Shown: positions 1-13,882, counted from the stretch's first letter. The stretch: DNA of 64,000 nt from Pomacea canaliculata (GCF_003073045.1 NC_037596.1:8573587-8637586); one strand, 5' to 3'. Notes: generated by a model from the letters alone, not told the origin. Translations and numbers: made by a program.

Positions 1-3000
1 GAATGCAGTTTGGATTCAAATAGATACAAGAATGGATAGAAATCAAGCCCATAAGAGAACCTTGCCAGGAAAATCATGTGCCAGCATTCAGGTACTCCAC
101 AGCATTCAGAGTATTTTCCTAGAGCACCTAGAAGCCAATACAGAGACTGTCAATCCATCATTCCAATCACCAGCTCACCCAATCAGAATGCCCTATCTTC
201 AAAGCTTTTGTCATCAGCAACAGCCCTTACTTCAAGATTTTCTCCATGTATGCATCTTGATGTCTATTGTATTTACCAGTTTGCTCTCTGATTGCAGCTG
301 GTAGTGAGTTTCAGAAGATGAAGCTAGCAAAACTTGCTTGCCTTAATGTGTGAAAGCCAATGCAATAAACCTCGCAATAAACCTTTTACATTTTGTAGCA
401 TCTTTGTTTCAAGAATCATTTTAAGAATGATTAAGATGACCATGATAATCAAATAATGTCGGCAGTATATCAACCTACATTCCTATTGCAAAGGATAAGA
501 AAGATCGTCTATTTCTGTGGAATGCTCCTTGCTTAGAAGTAGCTGCAAATACAATGGCAACCTTCTTGTGGCACCCTTCTCCTCAAGCCTAGTAGCACCC
601 CATGACTTTCAAGTATTCTTCAAATATGGATTACCAGAAATTCAATTACAAGGCCACCAAGTCATCTCATCTCTTTGTTTCTTAGACAAGACTTTAGGTT
701 GCACCCAGAAAAAGAATGGGCAGCATTTTAAGAATGAGCAATATATTTTTAAAAATCGGAATCCACAACTTGAATTCGATGTTTCGTCGACCATTCTTGT
801 ACCAAAAAGATTCGGGATAACAGCTGGTCGATTGTCTCCCTTATGCCAAGCAGTATAAAGCTGGACAAGATTGTTCTTTGCTATTGTAATAGTGTTAAAG
901 TGAGATAGACAAAATGGTGAATTTTTTGAGTTAGCGCAACTTTCGATCTAGTATTGTTTTTGATGAATTAAGTAATTGTATCCGTGTGTCAATCTCTGAG
1001 GTTCAACTACCATGCAACATATTTTTAAGCAAGATAGAATTTGCTAAAGTCTGACTGTATAACCTTACTCTGTCCTTGAGATAAAAGCTTAGAAACATCC
1101 CCATGCTTTAAGAAAAAAAGGAACAAGAGAACAAGGATCAGAAAACACCCAAATTCTCATTGCAACTGTCACATAGAGTCACCTCTGTGTTATCACTTGC
1201 TACACACGCCAAGGAGTCAGATTGACGACTTATTACCTTAAATTAGGCATTCAATCCATACAACAGATTGAAATTTTTGCAATTTCATGCTCTTTTTATT
1301 TTACAATGTCCTTTTGCAAACAAACAACCCAGCCACATAATCTGCACCATGAGCATGGCATTTTCAAGCTCCCGTCTATGTCATTTCCGTAACACCCCTA
1401 TGCACACACAACAAATGGTTCTTCATTAACACCATGTGATGCTTTGTAAGCGCTGACATCCTACACAAAAAGTACACAACAGCTTTTCACGTTCTCAGAA
1501 CAGGGAGTCCTTACTTTTAGCGATAGTGTATTTCTTCACTAATGCCATGATAACCATTTCAACCTAAAAGTCTGTAAAACAAATCAATCGGCTTTCACTT
1601 AACATTGACACCTCCTCATTACTGGGGCAAATTAACACAAAAGGCCCTGGTTGGAACCACTGCCTCTTCAACAATCATCGTTAGGATCGCACTCGCGTGT
1701 TGATCATGTCTGTCATTTACACTTCACCTGCCCAACTGATGTCTCTTTTTTGCCCCACGAAGCAATACAGCGCTGACTCCAAAAATTAAGGCAGCAGCTT
1801 ACACTGGCCCGATACAGACAGAAACGTCGCAAACAACTCAGCAGATTGAGAGATATCACCCTTCATTTCATGTGTATCCCCTTCTGCACAGGCGAGAAGG
1901 AGCATTAGTTGGAAAGGGAACTGCTGTCATCTATGGTTCACAAAATACACTATAAAAATATGCAAACCAAATAAACATCTTTTTGAAGGCCTGTACTAAC
2001 TTAGGAGTGGCCTCATCTATCGTATGGGCCAACTGCTAACTAAAGGATACCTCTCCTTAACCCTACCTTCTCCTCTGTGTGCTCGGTGCTATGCCAGGCA
2101 ATTTTTCTATCTAACTGTGGACCTTGCTATATTCACATTTAAGATTACTCTAGAAGAATGCAAGACACTTATTCTTTTTCGGGCAAGGGAACAACTCACA
2201 TTCTAATAAGGATTCCTCTAATTAGCTACACTCAGCGACAGGAAGTGCTTGTAGCAATAACTCTGTGTCCACACCAGGTTCGTTGAGTCATAGACTCTGT
2301 AAACCAAAATGTGTCATAAAAAATCATGACTTTTGCACTCTGTAACTTTCCAAGCTCCAACAGGACTTCGCAGCCAAATCACGAGGTCGCCAGCCTCCTT
2401 AGTACAAGAGAGAGAATCCCCAGACAAAACACAGCTCAGCATCTGCTCAACTGCAGTCATCAAATGAGGAGGATGTTGAGAGAAAAAAAATCTTTCACAT
2501 AGCTTACGAATAGGTGACGGAGGACCTAACCGCAGTACATATTCACTCCGCTACGCACCATTAAACTTTCCTTGCCCTGCTGCACAGTCACCATACATCA
2601 GTACATGCCCCGACCATACCTCAAGTGATTTTTAATTGATCTTAAGATTAAGTATGGACTTAACCCGAGTGAAAGCATCTTTAAATCTATCCTACTCTAT
2701 TATATAGGCACTCCAACAACGCTAACATCTTTTACCTGTAACCAAGACTATAATTCCTGCAGTCATGTATGCTGTCAAAGTACACACCGAATATTCCAAA
2801 CATAACACGAATATTATGCCTTCTAAATTCTTTTTTATACAAACAGCATCACTTCTATTACAGTAACCTTATCCTCTTGCCTAATATCACTGACTGGTAT
2901 GCGACTAATACCTTGGTGTTAAGAGCTTGACGTCGCCTGTGCAAGTCTGTCTTAGCGTGTAACACCCTGCACCCAAACATCCAAGTATGCAATGTAGGTC

Positions 3001-3479
3001 TAATGCCTCATATGCCAGCATTTCAAAACCAGATATCACAGTATAAATAACAACTACCATTGCGCATGTGAAATAAAAAATCATATGTTCACTTAACTGA
3101 GTTTACATATCAACAGGTCGATGAACTCAGATGACGCGGGGAGGGAGGTATAAGCGTGTGCGCGGGATTTCCACAAGCACATCATAGCCATAAGAGTGCT
3201 AGCAGCTCTCTAAATCAAGCTCTATTGAAGAGCTCTACTTGTGCAGGATGTTCTGTCATTTTCGATACTGCACAATAACGTATACTAGGTGGACGCGTTA
3301 ATGGTTACAATAGAGGCTCTAATCTTCTGGAGACTTTCGTCAACTCTGATTACCATGGCTGTTCCACCTCCCTTCGCCACCCACCCTCACCCAAATCTTC
3401 ATGAGGAATGCAACAATAAAACAACGAAAGCCAGCAAGCCTAATCCACATACCTCCCAAGTCTATTGTCTAGAACTACT

Positions 3480-4080
3480 TTGTTCCGCTTTCTCCACAAC
3501 ACGACAGCTTGAGATCCATCTCACCAGAAACAGCGGCCGAGTTTCGTAGCCTAATAATGCAACGTACAGATCCAGTTGAGGGCTGCACGTGTTGAACCAT
3601 CGCATGTTTCATGTTGAGGAAAAGCGGACGACACCTCTCGCGAAACCATCGCACACCCACGTCTTCGAACCCTCTCTGCCGGCAGGCTTGTCTTCTGCGA
3701 CGCTGGACCAAAAGCGTCCAGCAGCCAACGAGGGAGTTTGGAACCGTTCCACTGACGACCAACCTTGAGCATTGCACACGCACGAGCGCACCCATACCCA
3801 AACAAGCAAGAAGCGCCTTTCGCACACAGCACATAAATAGCCTCACGCTCCGAAGTCCCGAGAAATCTGTACCTCCCCAGCACCTCAGCTCGTATTCGAA
3901 GTCCAGAATCTGTCTTTTTCTAGGTTACTCCCAATGCTCTACAGCTCCGCCATCTTTGTAGAGTACGTCTCCCCCAGTTCATTGTTGGTGTTTCTTGCGT
4001 TTTTTTTTTGTCATGTGTTGGCCTCTGGGTTTTTTGTACAAATAAGTTTCAGCGGTTTAGATTCTGCCATGTCTCAGCAA
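3480..4080. promoter_or_regulatory. CpG-rich block, possible promoter
   Basis: This block is visibly richer in CG dinucleotides than the AT-rich DNA on both sides. On the minus strand it contains AAGATGGCGG (about 3949-3958), the motif bound by YY1 and common at animal transcription starts. A GAG|GTACAG donor-like site lies on the minus strand near 3876. This would fit a 5' non-coding first exon of a gene lying off the left edge, but no coding exon confirms it. The overlapping frames here on both strands look like by-products of base composition. Confidence 0.25.
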
Positions 4081-5807
4081 CCAATCGCGAACCCTCTGAG
4101 TTCTAGTATATCTAGGATCTTCAGACCGAGTGGGGGCCTTCTTTCTCATTAAACTGCTTTGATGCTTCCTCTTGCGGCGGCCGAACGGCATGTGTGCCGC
4201 AGCACTAGCTTATAAGGGCCACCCGAGTCATTCTAATTCGGAAAATTCTTCCCCTTCTGCTTCTTTGCAGACTTCACCGGGCTTTGACATTTCAGCTCGT
4301 GGGGCATCACTGAGCTTTTGGAGCTCCTTATTGACGTTCTTTTATGTAGCAATGCAGGTTTCTGCGTCGTTATCTTATTTATTAGCTCTGATCGGCACAT
4401 TATTCAGTCCAAACCTGTCTTACTACCGCTCTGTATCATTAACACTTAATGATGCACAACACGCTAGAAACATGGAGAGAAAGTTATTCTTCAACTCCCT
4501 ACATCTGTCTGCGAAAATTAAAACTTTAGATTTATGGGCATTTTATGGTTGTGCCAAGTAACATGACGGTGCACAGTTCGAGACGATACTTACTGTTTTT
4601 AATGTGGCCATCAGTTGTCCTTTACTTATTGCTTTTACAGAGAAATATTTGTAGTGTGAACGGCTTTAAAATATGCAGGTTAACAACAACGATGCGGTTT
4701 CCTAAATCGAGGCTGGAGATTCCGAGATGGGAAACCCCTTCGCCGTCTTCAGTTGACCTCATTCCTTACGTTTTCGCATTTTAAAAAAAACGGCACAGTC
4801 ATCTAAATACAGCTGGAAATATACAGACGAATGCAATTGTTATGCCTACAAAGAGGATAATTGATTTAAATAGTTGAAAGCTTAAAATATAGGAAAACTG
4901 CAAAAAATTACGTAAGTTCTCCGGGTTGAATAGCTGCATGGAGATTAAATGAAACTCCATGGTTACGTGGGTGAAAATGATACTCAGCATGCACAAGGTA
5001 TTCAAGTTTTTAGCTTGCTGCTGCTGCAGCCGATGTGTGTGTGTGCCCTGCTAACTGCATCTTTGGTCGTTTGTAGTTGCACGGGTAACAGTGGCAGAGG
5101 TGAGGATGGGTGTGTCCTATGCATAAGCCACATGCATAGAGAGAGGAAGGCAAATCTTCACTTTTTATCAACCCTTTATTGTTGGACTGTACATAAAAAC
5201 GTCCTTGGGCTGAAAAAATGGCTCTATTAGTAGTAATCAATAAAATTATCAAGGCATGAGTGCTCACAACTTGGTATTAATTATATTTTAGTCTTGACAG
5301 TTATTCTGCCTAACTGTTGTTATCAGCATTGTAGAGGTGGGAATAAAAACCATATGCAGTCAGATGTTCTGAATACAACATAATGAAAGAGATCGATTTT
5401 CTGTCATCAATCCCTTGATAACTCATAGATTACAAAAAACAAATCCACATCAGATTAACTTGACGGATTCAAATGAGAGTGTTGAATAAGCCATTAACAG
5501 TATTATTTTTATGTTGAAAGGTGGAGTATCAACAACCAAATCATAAACTACACGAGCCACAATTTTTTTTTTTTAAAGTAAAGGAAGACTTTAAAGGATC
5601 ACATTACAAAGCAGGATAAAAATAACACGAAAGTAACATTTTGCTCTTGAAGACAATATAATATTTCACATGCCTGGTATGCTTATCTTGATTAACTGGT
5701 CTTTTTTCTTCTGAAAAGAGGAAGGTAATTATTGCTACTCATTTGGGACAGTTCCATACTAATATTACTTGTGAACAAAAAAATTATTGCATTATCCTTG
5801 CCACTGC

Positions 5808-5990
5808 GGGCAATCCAGTGGCGCAACGTTAAGTGCCTGTCACCAATGCAGTGAGGGTTGGCTGTTCTGGGTTCAGCTCTCATCTTGGGCATGCTGTTCT
5901 TTCTCTGTATGTGACATCTGTTTACAGGGCTGTCTGCCTTGCCATGATAAAGTCTTAGTTACTGGCTCAGCATAAAACTTTAATCATATC
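5808..5990 (+). repeat. tRNA-derived SINE, copy 1
   Basis: The head has Pol III promoter-like boxes: an A-box-like GTGGCGCAACGT near 5818 and a B-box-like GGGTTCAGCTC near 5870. The body reads on through TGCTGTTCTTTCTCTG and ends near ACTGGCTCAGC and a short AT-rich tail. The same order of blocks recurs on the minus strand at 20331-20505 and, more diverged, at 61065-61234, so this is a dispersed family of about 175-185 bp rather than a chance tRNA match. Confidence 0.7.
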
Positions 5991-6992
5991 CCCCCACCTC
6001 CTGGCTGCTGCTTTGAACATTGCTATTGTGTGAATCAAGAAGTAAGCCATATACTCTTTAAGATGTGTGTGCATTCATGAACATATGTATAACTACCACC
6101 AACAAGAACTCCTGGAAAACCACGTGTCACCTTTTAATGACATGCACACTTATCTTTTTATTGCTGTGAAGTGTATTTTGCAAAAAACGAAATTTGTAGG
6201 TCTGTAACTGAATCTGCATCATTACTGTAACAGCCACAATCCCTATACAAGAGCTGAGATGGAAAAAAAGATGAGTGATGAGAAAACAATACAAAATTGC
6301 AAGATGCCCAATCATTGCACTGCCTAACCAGATAATATTAATGCAGGAGTTCAGAACATGAACTGCTGACAGGGACTAAACAAATACTAACACACACTGC
6401 ATGACACTTGCTCTTCTAGGAAGCAAAGATGTGTCACCTGGAAAGTAATTTGAAATAGAAAGGTAACTTGGAAACATCTCAAATAAGTTTACCTGCTTTG
6501 CCAGTAAATGTCAGATTTACTTTTTTCCACTGTTAATGGTTTTTCCTGTTACCTGGGTATTGGGGTCTAGGCATGGATATTAGAAATGTTACATATCTTC
6601 AAAAGCAGGCTTCAGCAGCATATCTGGAAAGCTTCCAATACATGATGCAGTCAGAAGGCTGGTATGTCTTTTCTGACAATGCAGACATTAACAGCTTTTC
6701 CATGTATACTCAATCATTTATTATCAATCCATCACATATTTTACTTTTGTTGTCAGCTCATCATCTTTAAAAAGGACTCTAAACAATATAAATAGAAAAA
6801 TCTTTGGCACTGTGTGTTTCAAGCTCTTGTTTTTGTCAGCAGTAACTTGAAACATATGCTTGTCTTACTTTTAAAAGAGCTTTCTTGCAAGCATATTTTA
6901 TACTTATCTTTTAGTGGAGAGAAAAACCAGCAAAATGATTATTGCTAAATGTCTTTCTGTCAGAAGCATATAGCTGCACCTAAGAAACTGAG

Positions 6993-7075
6993 AAGGCTAC
7001 GTAGCCTAGCAGTTATTGTGCTCAGTTAAAGCTAAAGGTTGCTGGTTCCAGGTTGGCTTGGGTTTGTGTATGTAA
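6993..7075 (+). repeat. Possible tRNA-like SINE head
   Basis: The segment GTAGCCTAGCAGTTATTG resembles an A box, and GGTTGCTGGTTCCAGG about 35 bases later resembles a B box. It does not share the body of the SINE at 5808 and may be a truncated member of another family. The support is weak. Confidence 0.25.
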
Positions 7076-7498
7076 AACTCCACTTATCCACCTAGCATCT
7101 TTCTAGAAAAAATGATAAGTCAGATAACTATTTTTTCTAGAAAGATGCTGGTGAACGAAGAAGGCTGGGTTCTGCCTTTCTGCACATGCAGTGCCCCAGA
7201 TGTTCAGTGTCCCTTGCCTTCTTAACCCTCTTGGAAATTCAGCTCTGTTCTGGTGCTGTGTGTTGTGACATTTTTCTAGAACTTGATTTTTTTTAAAGCA
7301 ATTATTTATAAGCTGGTTATGAGAACAACATTTTTCATCTCTAGGAAATGTTTTCATAGTAAGCCCTCAACAAGAAACCCTGCACAGGCACTGTACAAGA
7401 TCCTTGGCTACACAAACATATGTCCAAAACTGCTTGTGTCTATCTAAATGAGATGTCCTGTCCTGTATAAAGAAAGTACTTAAGGAGATGGCAAAAGG

Positions 7499-10400
7499 TT
7501 AAGTTTTGTAAAGAAAGATTTTCCCATCTGTGCTGCCTGCTGCCATCAATGGCCATCCAGGATTGAATGCTACTGCAGATACAACATCAGAATGACCTCT
7601 TAACCTCTGACAATAAGTTCCAGATCTTAAATCATAAACATACACTATTTTGTCTTCCGAACCAGATCCAAGGAAGGTTCCACAGGGACTGAAGGAAAGG
7701 CCACATCCATGTGCATTGTTTGCATGACCCTCCAGCCTCATGACAGAGCCCTTGGTTCGAACATCCCAAAGCTTGATGCAGTCCATTATAGAGGAGGTGG
7801 CAAAGACATTGAAGGCATCCAGAGGCTGAGAGGTAAAGGTTGATCCTTCATTCAGGCCAATGCTGTGCACAGGCTTGACATGAACATCTGAGAACACATG
7901 TGACTGTTGCCCTATGTTCAGGTCAAAGATTTCCACATCTCGGTTTGAACCTGCACATAAAGCAAGATGTGAGTAAAAGGAATTGACAGCAGCAAGAGCA
8001 GTCAAGTTCTGACTGGGGCTTTCCCACTGTTTCACCAGTTTGTACTTGCTTTTCACCTGGTATCTTTTGATGTCATCTTTACTTCCATCCAGGTGATATT
8101 TGTACAAACACAGGCAGTTACACACAATGAGCAAGATAAACTTGTCCATATAAAAGAATTGTGCTCCCTTGACTTCTTTCAGAAAAGCAGTAGCATCCTT
8201 GCTTTTTCCTGAACTCTGAGTTTCCTTAAAGTTGTGGCTGAATGTTGAAAGCTGAAGAAGTACTTCTCCAGATCTTCTGTCCCACACAATGGCACTTTTA
8301 TCATTAGATGCAGTGATGAGAAACTTGCCACAGTTGCTCCAGTGAACTGTATTAACAGCACCTAAAACAAAACAAAATCAGATTTCCAGCATCATCTATG
8401 TGGCACTTGTACTATTGTTTCTTTAATCTGTAAGTGCCTATGTATTTGATTTATATCAACCTTGTAAATACAGTAACAGTTGTTAGTATCGAACTTGTCA
8501 ATAAAAATTCAGGAAGGGGACAGTGCTGCTCAATGTGCAAGCACTCTGGCTTGCTACAGCCAGTGGTGCACCATGCTGGAATTAGTGTACAGGAGAAATT
8601 TGTCACATGTTTGATTTTTCTATCTGCACACTACAACCACTACATTGGAAATACTGCAAACTGAATCGTTTTTCTACAAACAAAAGGATTTCTAGTCTTT
8701 TTCAAATGTAATTTCTTTGTGGAGAAGCGAGTGAAACATATCCATGTGTTACAATGTTCCATAGTTTACTGAGAGTTTTGTGCAGCAATGGCATCAGATT
8801 GATTATATATCTGATTTCCTTTGTTCCGGATAATCATTATCCACTTTTGAGTGATTTAAGTTAATTAAAGTGTTTTTTTTTAAAACTGAAATTACAATGT
8901 ACATTAAGTTTTGACTACTTCAGAAAAACAGTTTTAAAAACCAGTTTTGGTTAAGGTGATATATGCAGATTTTCTAAAAAAGCAAAAAAAAAAAAAAAAA
9001 TTGCATAAATAAAAGTACAGTTAATTTCTACTTAATTTAATAGTTAAAACTCAAGTATTTCTTTGTGTAAAAGAAAAAGTTATTTTCATAATGAAAGTCT
9101 CTTGTCAAAAATGATAAATTGAATACTATCTGTTCTATATTTTACAATGACAACCTACCTTCATGCCCCACAAAAATGCTGCTTTCTTTCTGGCCATAGG
9201 GGATGTGAAACACCAACATGGACATGTTGGTGAGTGAACAAGCTAAGCCCTTTCCAGAGGGTGAGAACTTCAGACTCCTTATGGCTGTAGGAATAGCACT
9301 TACATTTAATTTTTCCTCAATCTCTCGTGGTGGACCAGCATCACTTGGGTACTCTTGTACACAGAATTGACTTCTGCCTGTGGGATGCCTCTCTGCATCT
9401 TTGGATTTCTGGCTGTTATTGATTTTGGGTTTAAACATGGTTCTGCATGGGGATTGAAAGTAGCCAGAAGACTTGATGCTAGATTTGAATGTTAATGGCT
9501 GATTCATAGGATCAGGCTTCTTCTTTTTGTTTAATGTTGACTGACGGCTAGCTGATAGACCATTCCTTGTAGTCTCTCCCTTTGGCACAAGCTCAATTTT
9601 GAGTGGTGAATCCTCTAGCAGTGGAGTCTTTGCAACCATGCTCAAAGCATCATCCAAAGAAGATGCAGAGTTTAATTGATCCTGGAATAAATCACCAGGA
9701 GATTGATTGTGTATGGTATTAATAACAGACTGTTTAGCAACAGAACTATCATATGATGATGGAATCTTCCATTGAATTGCATGTACTTGCGATTCAAAAA
9801 GGGTTCCAACAACAGTTAGAAGTTGTTGGGAGTTAACTAGTCCAGTGCTGGCCATGCTAATGGCGCCGATAGTTCTTCTATCTGTTGAGGAATATAAGGT
9901 GCTGTATAATGGTTCCTTTAGATTAACAGAATTCAGAAGATCAAGTGTCCGAGAGTTAATCAAAAGCAAAGCATCTGTTGTGGCAATGGCAAGAAAGGAC
10001 TAACTGAAGACAGGGCATCACTTACTGCATGGTGGCCTTTGTGAGAAACGTTTCTGAGGTTCTGTGGTTGTGTGTGCACATAGAAGACACTTAATACAGA
10101 GTTACTTGATTCAACCTTGGTGAAACTGGCATCCCCTTTTACTGAATGTGTCTGATACTGTCCTTTGGCGGGAGGTGCCACTATGAGAGCTAACTGCAGA
10201 GGTGTCAGGAAAAAACTGTTTTTTCTGTGTCTCCTGGTTCTGCGTTCTGTGTGCTTTTGCCAGGTGTTTGCCTATATCTAGCTGAAATAACTGTCGGAAG
10301 TTGTTCCCATCAGTTAAGTCAAAAACCTTTACAACACCACCTGCTGAGCCAACAGCAACGTGGGGCTCTGCTTTATTCATAGATATGCTTATTAGTGGGG

Positions 10401-11159
10401 AAGAAGTAATTATCTGGGAGTGATAGAGGACGCTAACATCTTGCACGTTCCACACCTTAAATGTTCTGTCGTCTGAAATAGACACGAGTGTTCCAATGTA
10501 GTGTGGGCAAAATTCTGCCGCCGTCACTTTCGCCTGGTGACTCGCAAGTTCTGCAACTATTTTTGCCTTCGAAACACTAGCAATTTTCACTACCGAATCT
10601 ACACATAGTGCTATATGTTCAGCATCAAGGCTAAAGCTGATATAGGTGGTCGTTCCAGGTCTCACAACTACAACGTTCCCTGTGACTTTGAGTTGCTTGG
10701 CAAAGTCATGCTGACATTTGCGAATATTCCACACAATTACATAATCGTCGGCTGCAGAACACAAAAGAACGGGTTCATCGTGACTGAAACAAAGTGCAGA
10801 CACTGCCTTTGTGTGGCCAATCAGACTTAGGGGTTCTGCTTTCACATCGGTGATGTCCCAAACAGCAGGCGTGTTTTTCGCTAGTGGCTGGCAGACGAGG
10901 GAACGCCAAACCGCTGCTTCAATGCGTAACGCATTCACGTGCAAAGGAAAGGAGCAAGTGTGAATAGCTGACATATCTAAATCCATTACGAAGAGAGTTC
11001 CTTTCTTATCATTCATAAAATTTCCTTTTATCACTGAATCTGAAAAAGAACATGGTTGTCATGTTGGTTACGAAGCACGCTTTGAGAGCCGATAAACCTA
11101 ACCGCGCCACCTACATCCGGATAGTTTGAAAAGAGAGTTATCGTAGCTGTCGTCGACAT
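7499..11159 (-). CDS. WDR27: WDR27-like WD40-repeat protein
   Basis: The minus-strand product resembles vertebrate WDR27. The N-terminal part has DDYVIVWNIRKC and IGTLVSISDDRTFKVWNV; the C-terminal part has IKLWDVRTKGS and CGLSFSPCGTFLGSGSEDK, typical WD40 blades with GH and WD motifs. Proposed exons are 11159-11111 (ATG at 11159, donor G|GTGGCG), 11039 to 9159 (donor G|GTAGGT) and 8361-7499 (stop TAA). Junction phases agree. The middle exon changes frame twice between about 10180 and 9985: either a short intron lies there or two single-base indels are present. Predicted length is about 900 residues (human about 830), with a low-complexity linker around 9300-9700. WDR27 has no settled biochemical function; a scaffold role is inferred from the propellers. 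Identity is fairly sure, the exact exon 1 less so. Confidence 0.85.
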
Positions 11160-11972
11160 TTGTAAACAACTGCAGTTTTAGAAAGGTAACAAATTCAAAA
11201 CGAAAATAACCGTCACCGTAATCTGATGTAATAATTGCAATGTATTAATCACCCTGAAATTGTTAGAAACTTTTGAAATTAAGGCGTTCTTTCTGCTGTC
11301 TGTCGTTTCCTAAGGCGCCGGTCGATTCAATTTGCCGAATTGACCATCAGTTAATTCGACCAAATCATCATGAATTAACTCATCAGCGAAATAAGTGGAT
11401 TTTTATGAACTTTCCTTTCTGGTCCTTGGTTAATACATGTCGATCTTGTATGTGTGTGTGTGTGAGAGAGAGTGATCCAAGTCAATTTTAATTGATAAAT
11501 CAGAGTTTTCTGTATATTCTATTATCTTCACATTTTTAACACGCTTTAATTTTTTTTTAATACGTGACAATCAACTATACGGCTGTGCCATACCAATTGC
11601 TCTGCTATTGCGTAAATTAATCTATGACCCTTGCCATTCGATTTTTTTTTTTCCTCGCTCACACGCATCTATAGGTATCCGCGTGTCCCATCTATGTATT
11701 ATATTTATCATCTGATATAAATGCATGGCGAATGACCTACGATTGTTACGTCACTAGTTTGTATAGAAAAAAATCTCATCTCCTTTTGAATGTATGCAAC
11801 AAACAACGAATGTTATCACACTGGATAATAACTTATTTTGTATTTGGTGTATTTGGTGATGCAGAGTGGGCTATGGATAATCGACTATGACTGTGGCTGA
11901 ATCGACCTAGTCTTGGTCAAATCGACTTGATGGCATTGATAAATGGTCCAATCGACCGATCATGGCCGTTTC

Positions 11973-12495
11973 CTAACAAGCACACGAATGATCCTTCAAC
12001 CGCATAAGCTCGGTTCGAACACGCAGACAGCTCAACCACGAACTTGTATTACACGTCCGTGCCTCAACTGAGCGATAATTACCAATGCGTGAGCTTGTTT
12101 TTGGTAATGTCCACGCCATCCCAACAACGGAATGGGAATTCTTCGCTAAATCAGCTTTGACATGGAGTGTTGTCCCATTTATGTTCATAAGATAATACTG
12201 TAAGTGACCTGTATTGTCAATAACTAATGCTAAATTCCGCAACCATCCGATATTAATGAAGTCCTTACGTACATTCAGTGGCGCACACAAAAGCCCTGTA
12301 GCGCTGTAAGTCATGCATGCACACGTCAATAGTCAACCCCAGCCACAGAGGCAAGAAAGATTTACACAAGTAGTCGTTCACATTGATAAATTGATTAGAT
12401 GCGCTATTAAGCGTTCGGTACATAAATGTGCAAAAGGCACAGATCTTTTCGGAACGACTCACATCAAATACGGCAGGCGCTCGATGTACCAGCAT
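11973..12495 (-). other. Unrecognised open stretch on the minus strand
   Basis: Two overlapping minus-strand frames (118 and 76 codons) read through this stretch. One contains RNLALVIDNTGHLQYYLMN, which looks more protein-like than the surrounding translations. I recognise no domain and no clear splice sites delimit it. It could be an exon of an unknown gene, decayed coding sequence or chance. Confidence 0.12.
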
Positions 12496-12769
12496 GCAAT
12501 TTTGTGTGCGTGCTTGCTCTCATATGTTAATTAACTGATTAGTCTTATAGTATCTGCTGTGTAGATACCGATGCACTTAATTATTTCAATCTTGTACAGT
12601 CGTTGACTGTTTGAATAGAACCTTGTATATGCAGTTAGACGAACAGACAGACAAGCATGCTCTCGGGAGAATTCAGACAACAGGTTCAAATTCTATGCCC
12701 ACCTGCTATGCACGAGGCTGCTAGAGACAGGCTTTCAGTGTTTGCTAGATGCTAAGTGGGCGTAAGATC

Positions 12770-13050
12770 AGCAGCATACAGCGACAAAATTAACATGATA
12801 GGAAGAGCCTCCCGACCGGACTGAATAGAGAGCGGGCAGTGAAGAGAGACATAAGACAAACATGTGGAGCAAACACAGCCTCCCACTCACTACACATCTA
12901 CCAGCCACTTTCAAGATCCCCCTACACCTCCCCAAACGCTGAGCAGGTCCTACAGTGGGTGAGGCAGCAGAAATACGTTTCTAGCCGAATCCACTGTGGC
13001 ATTCTTAGCGACACACCTACAGTACCTGAACCTGCTAAATGAGCTTGACA
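12770..13050 (+). repeat. Possible decayed LINE 3' fragment
   Basis: Fragmentary plus-strand translations such as DKINMIGRASR, then SHSLHIYQPLSRSPYTSPN and RNTFLAESTVAFL, follow the order seen at the C-terminal end of some non-LTR reverse transcriptase proteins (a DKL..V..A block, an HPLH..F..LPSG block, an R..SF.P.A..L block). The reading frame is broken and the match is by eye only. Confidence 0.22.
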
Positions 13051-13857
13051 AGCTGGAGTTATGTGCTGCGTGCGAACTCATTCACTTTCCGTCTGTGCTT
13101 TGTTTCAGATTCCTCTATAACAACATACTATTGACCCGCATTCATTCATTTCTGTTCTCTCCTAGCCTTACTCGGAAGCGAATTTGATAAGCTCGTGGCA
13201 GTCAAGTTGCTTTGTGTTCTTGGTACAATGTTCGAGCTAAAAATAAATAAATAAGCATACTGGCATAACAACTTTTCCATCCCAACAAATGAAATCAAAT
13301 TTCTAATTTTTTCCTAGTCATAATCATTGGGGCGTTGTTTGAATGTAGACCACCTTTCCAGTCACTCCAAATCACACTCAGCAAAACACATAAACGACAC
13401 CTCGTATTTTTTTAAAAATGTAAATATTCTAACAATTCATTGAGTTAAGCGACTATTTGTGGCAAGACCTTTTATCACAGGAAATTAAAAACTATAACGC
13501 AGTTTTGACAAGTCCTTATAAGTGATATAATGGCTTGCAAGCTTGAGTCAACTCGTATACAATGGAAATATTCTCATGCATTATGATCACTATGAGACAT
13601 ACCGGGTAGCGGTAACACGACAAATAAAAGACTTGTGGAGCTGCAGTTCTTTCTCTTAAAACAAATGAGGAGATTTTGCCAGTTATATTTATAATGCCTT
13701 AACATATGTTGCAGCCCGTCCCGACCTTTGCCCTCAGATCTTTTACAATGTGACTACATGAACACATATTCAAGCAAGTGTACACAAATACACACCCTTT
13801 CCCTCTCGCGCTCAGTATCTCTCACAACGACACCGTCTTTCTTTATGTATCTCTCTC

Positions 13858-13882
13858 TTCACACACACAAACACACACGCAT
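13858..13882. repeat. CA-rich microsatellite
   Basis: A short imperfect (CA)n run, interrupted by AAA and GC. Nothing else is visible in it. Confidence 0.6.

Larger units (their letters stand above)
1..7498. other. Left intergenic flank, no recognised gene
   Basis: Only short, overlapping open frames without recognisable domains are present. The interval holds a CpG-rich block (about 3480-4080), a tRNA-derived SINE (5808-5990), a weaker tRNA-like SINE head (about 6993-7075), and otherwise AT-rich DNA. The part just left of 7499 is probably the 3' UTR of the WDR27 gene, which ends there on the minus strand. An exon of a distant gene cannot be excluded. Confidence 0.5.

Noticed and set aside
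3289-3961. Several overlapping open frames on both strands
   Set aside because: They overlap each other in CpG-rich sequence, share no domain and have no gene structure; they look like by-products of base composition.
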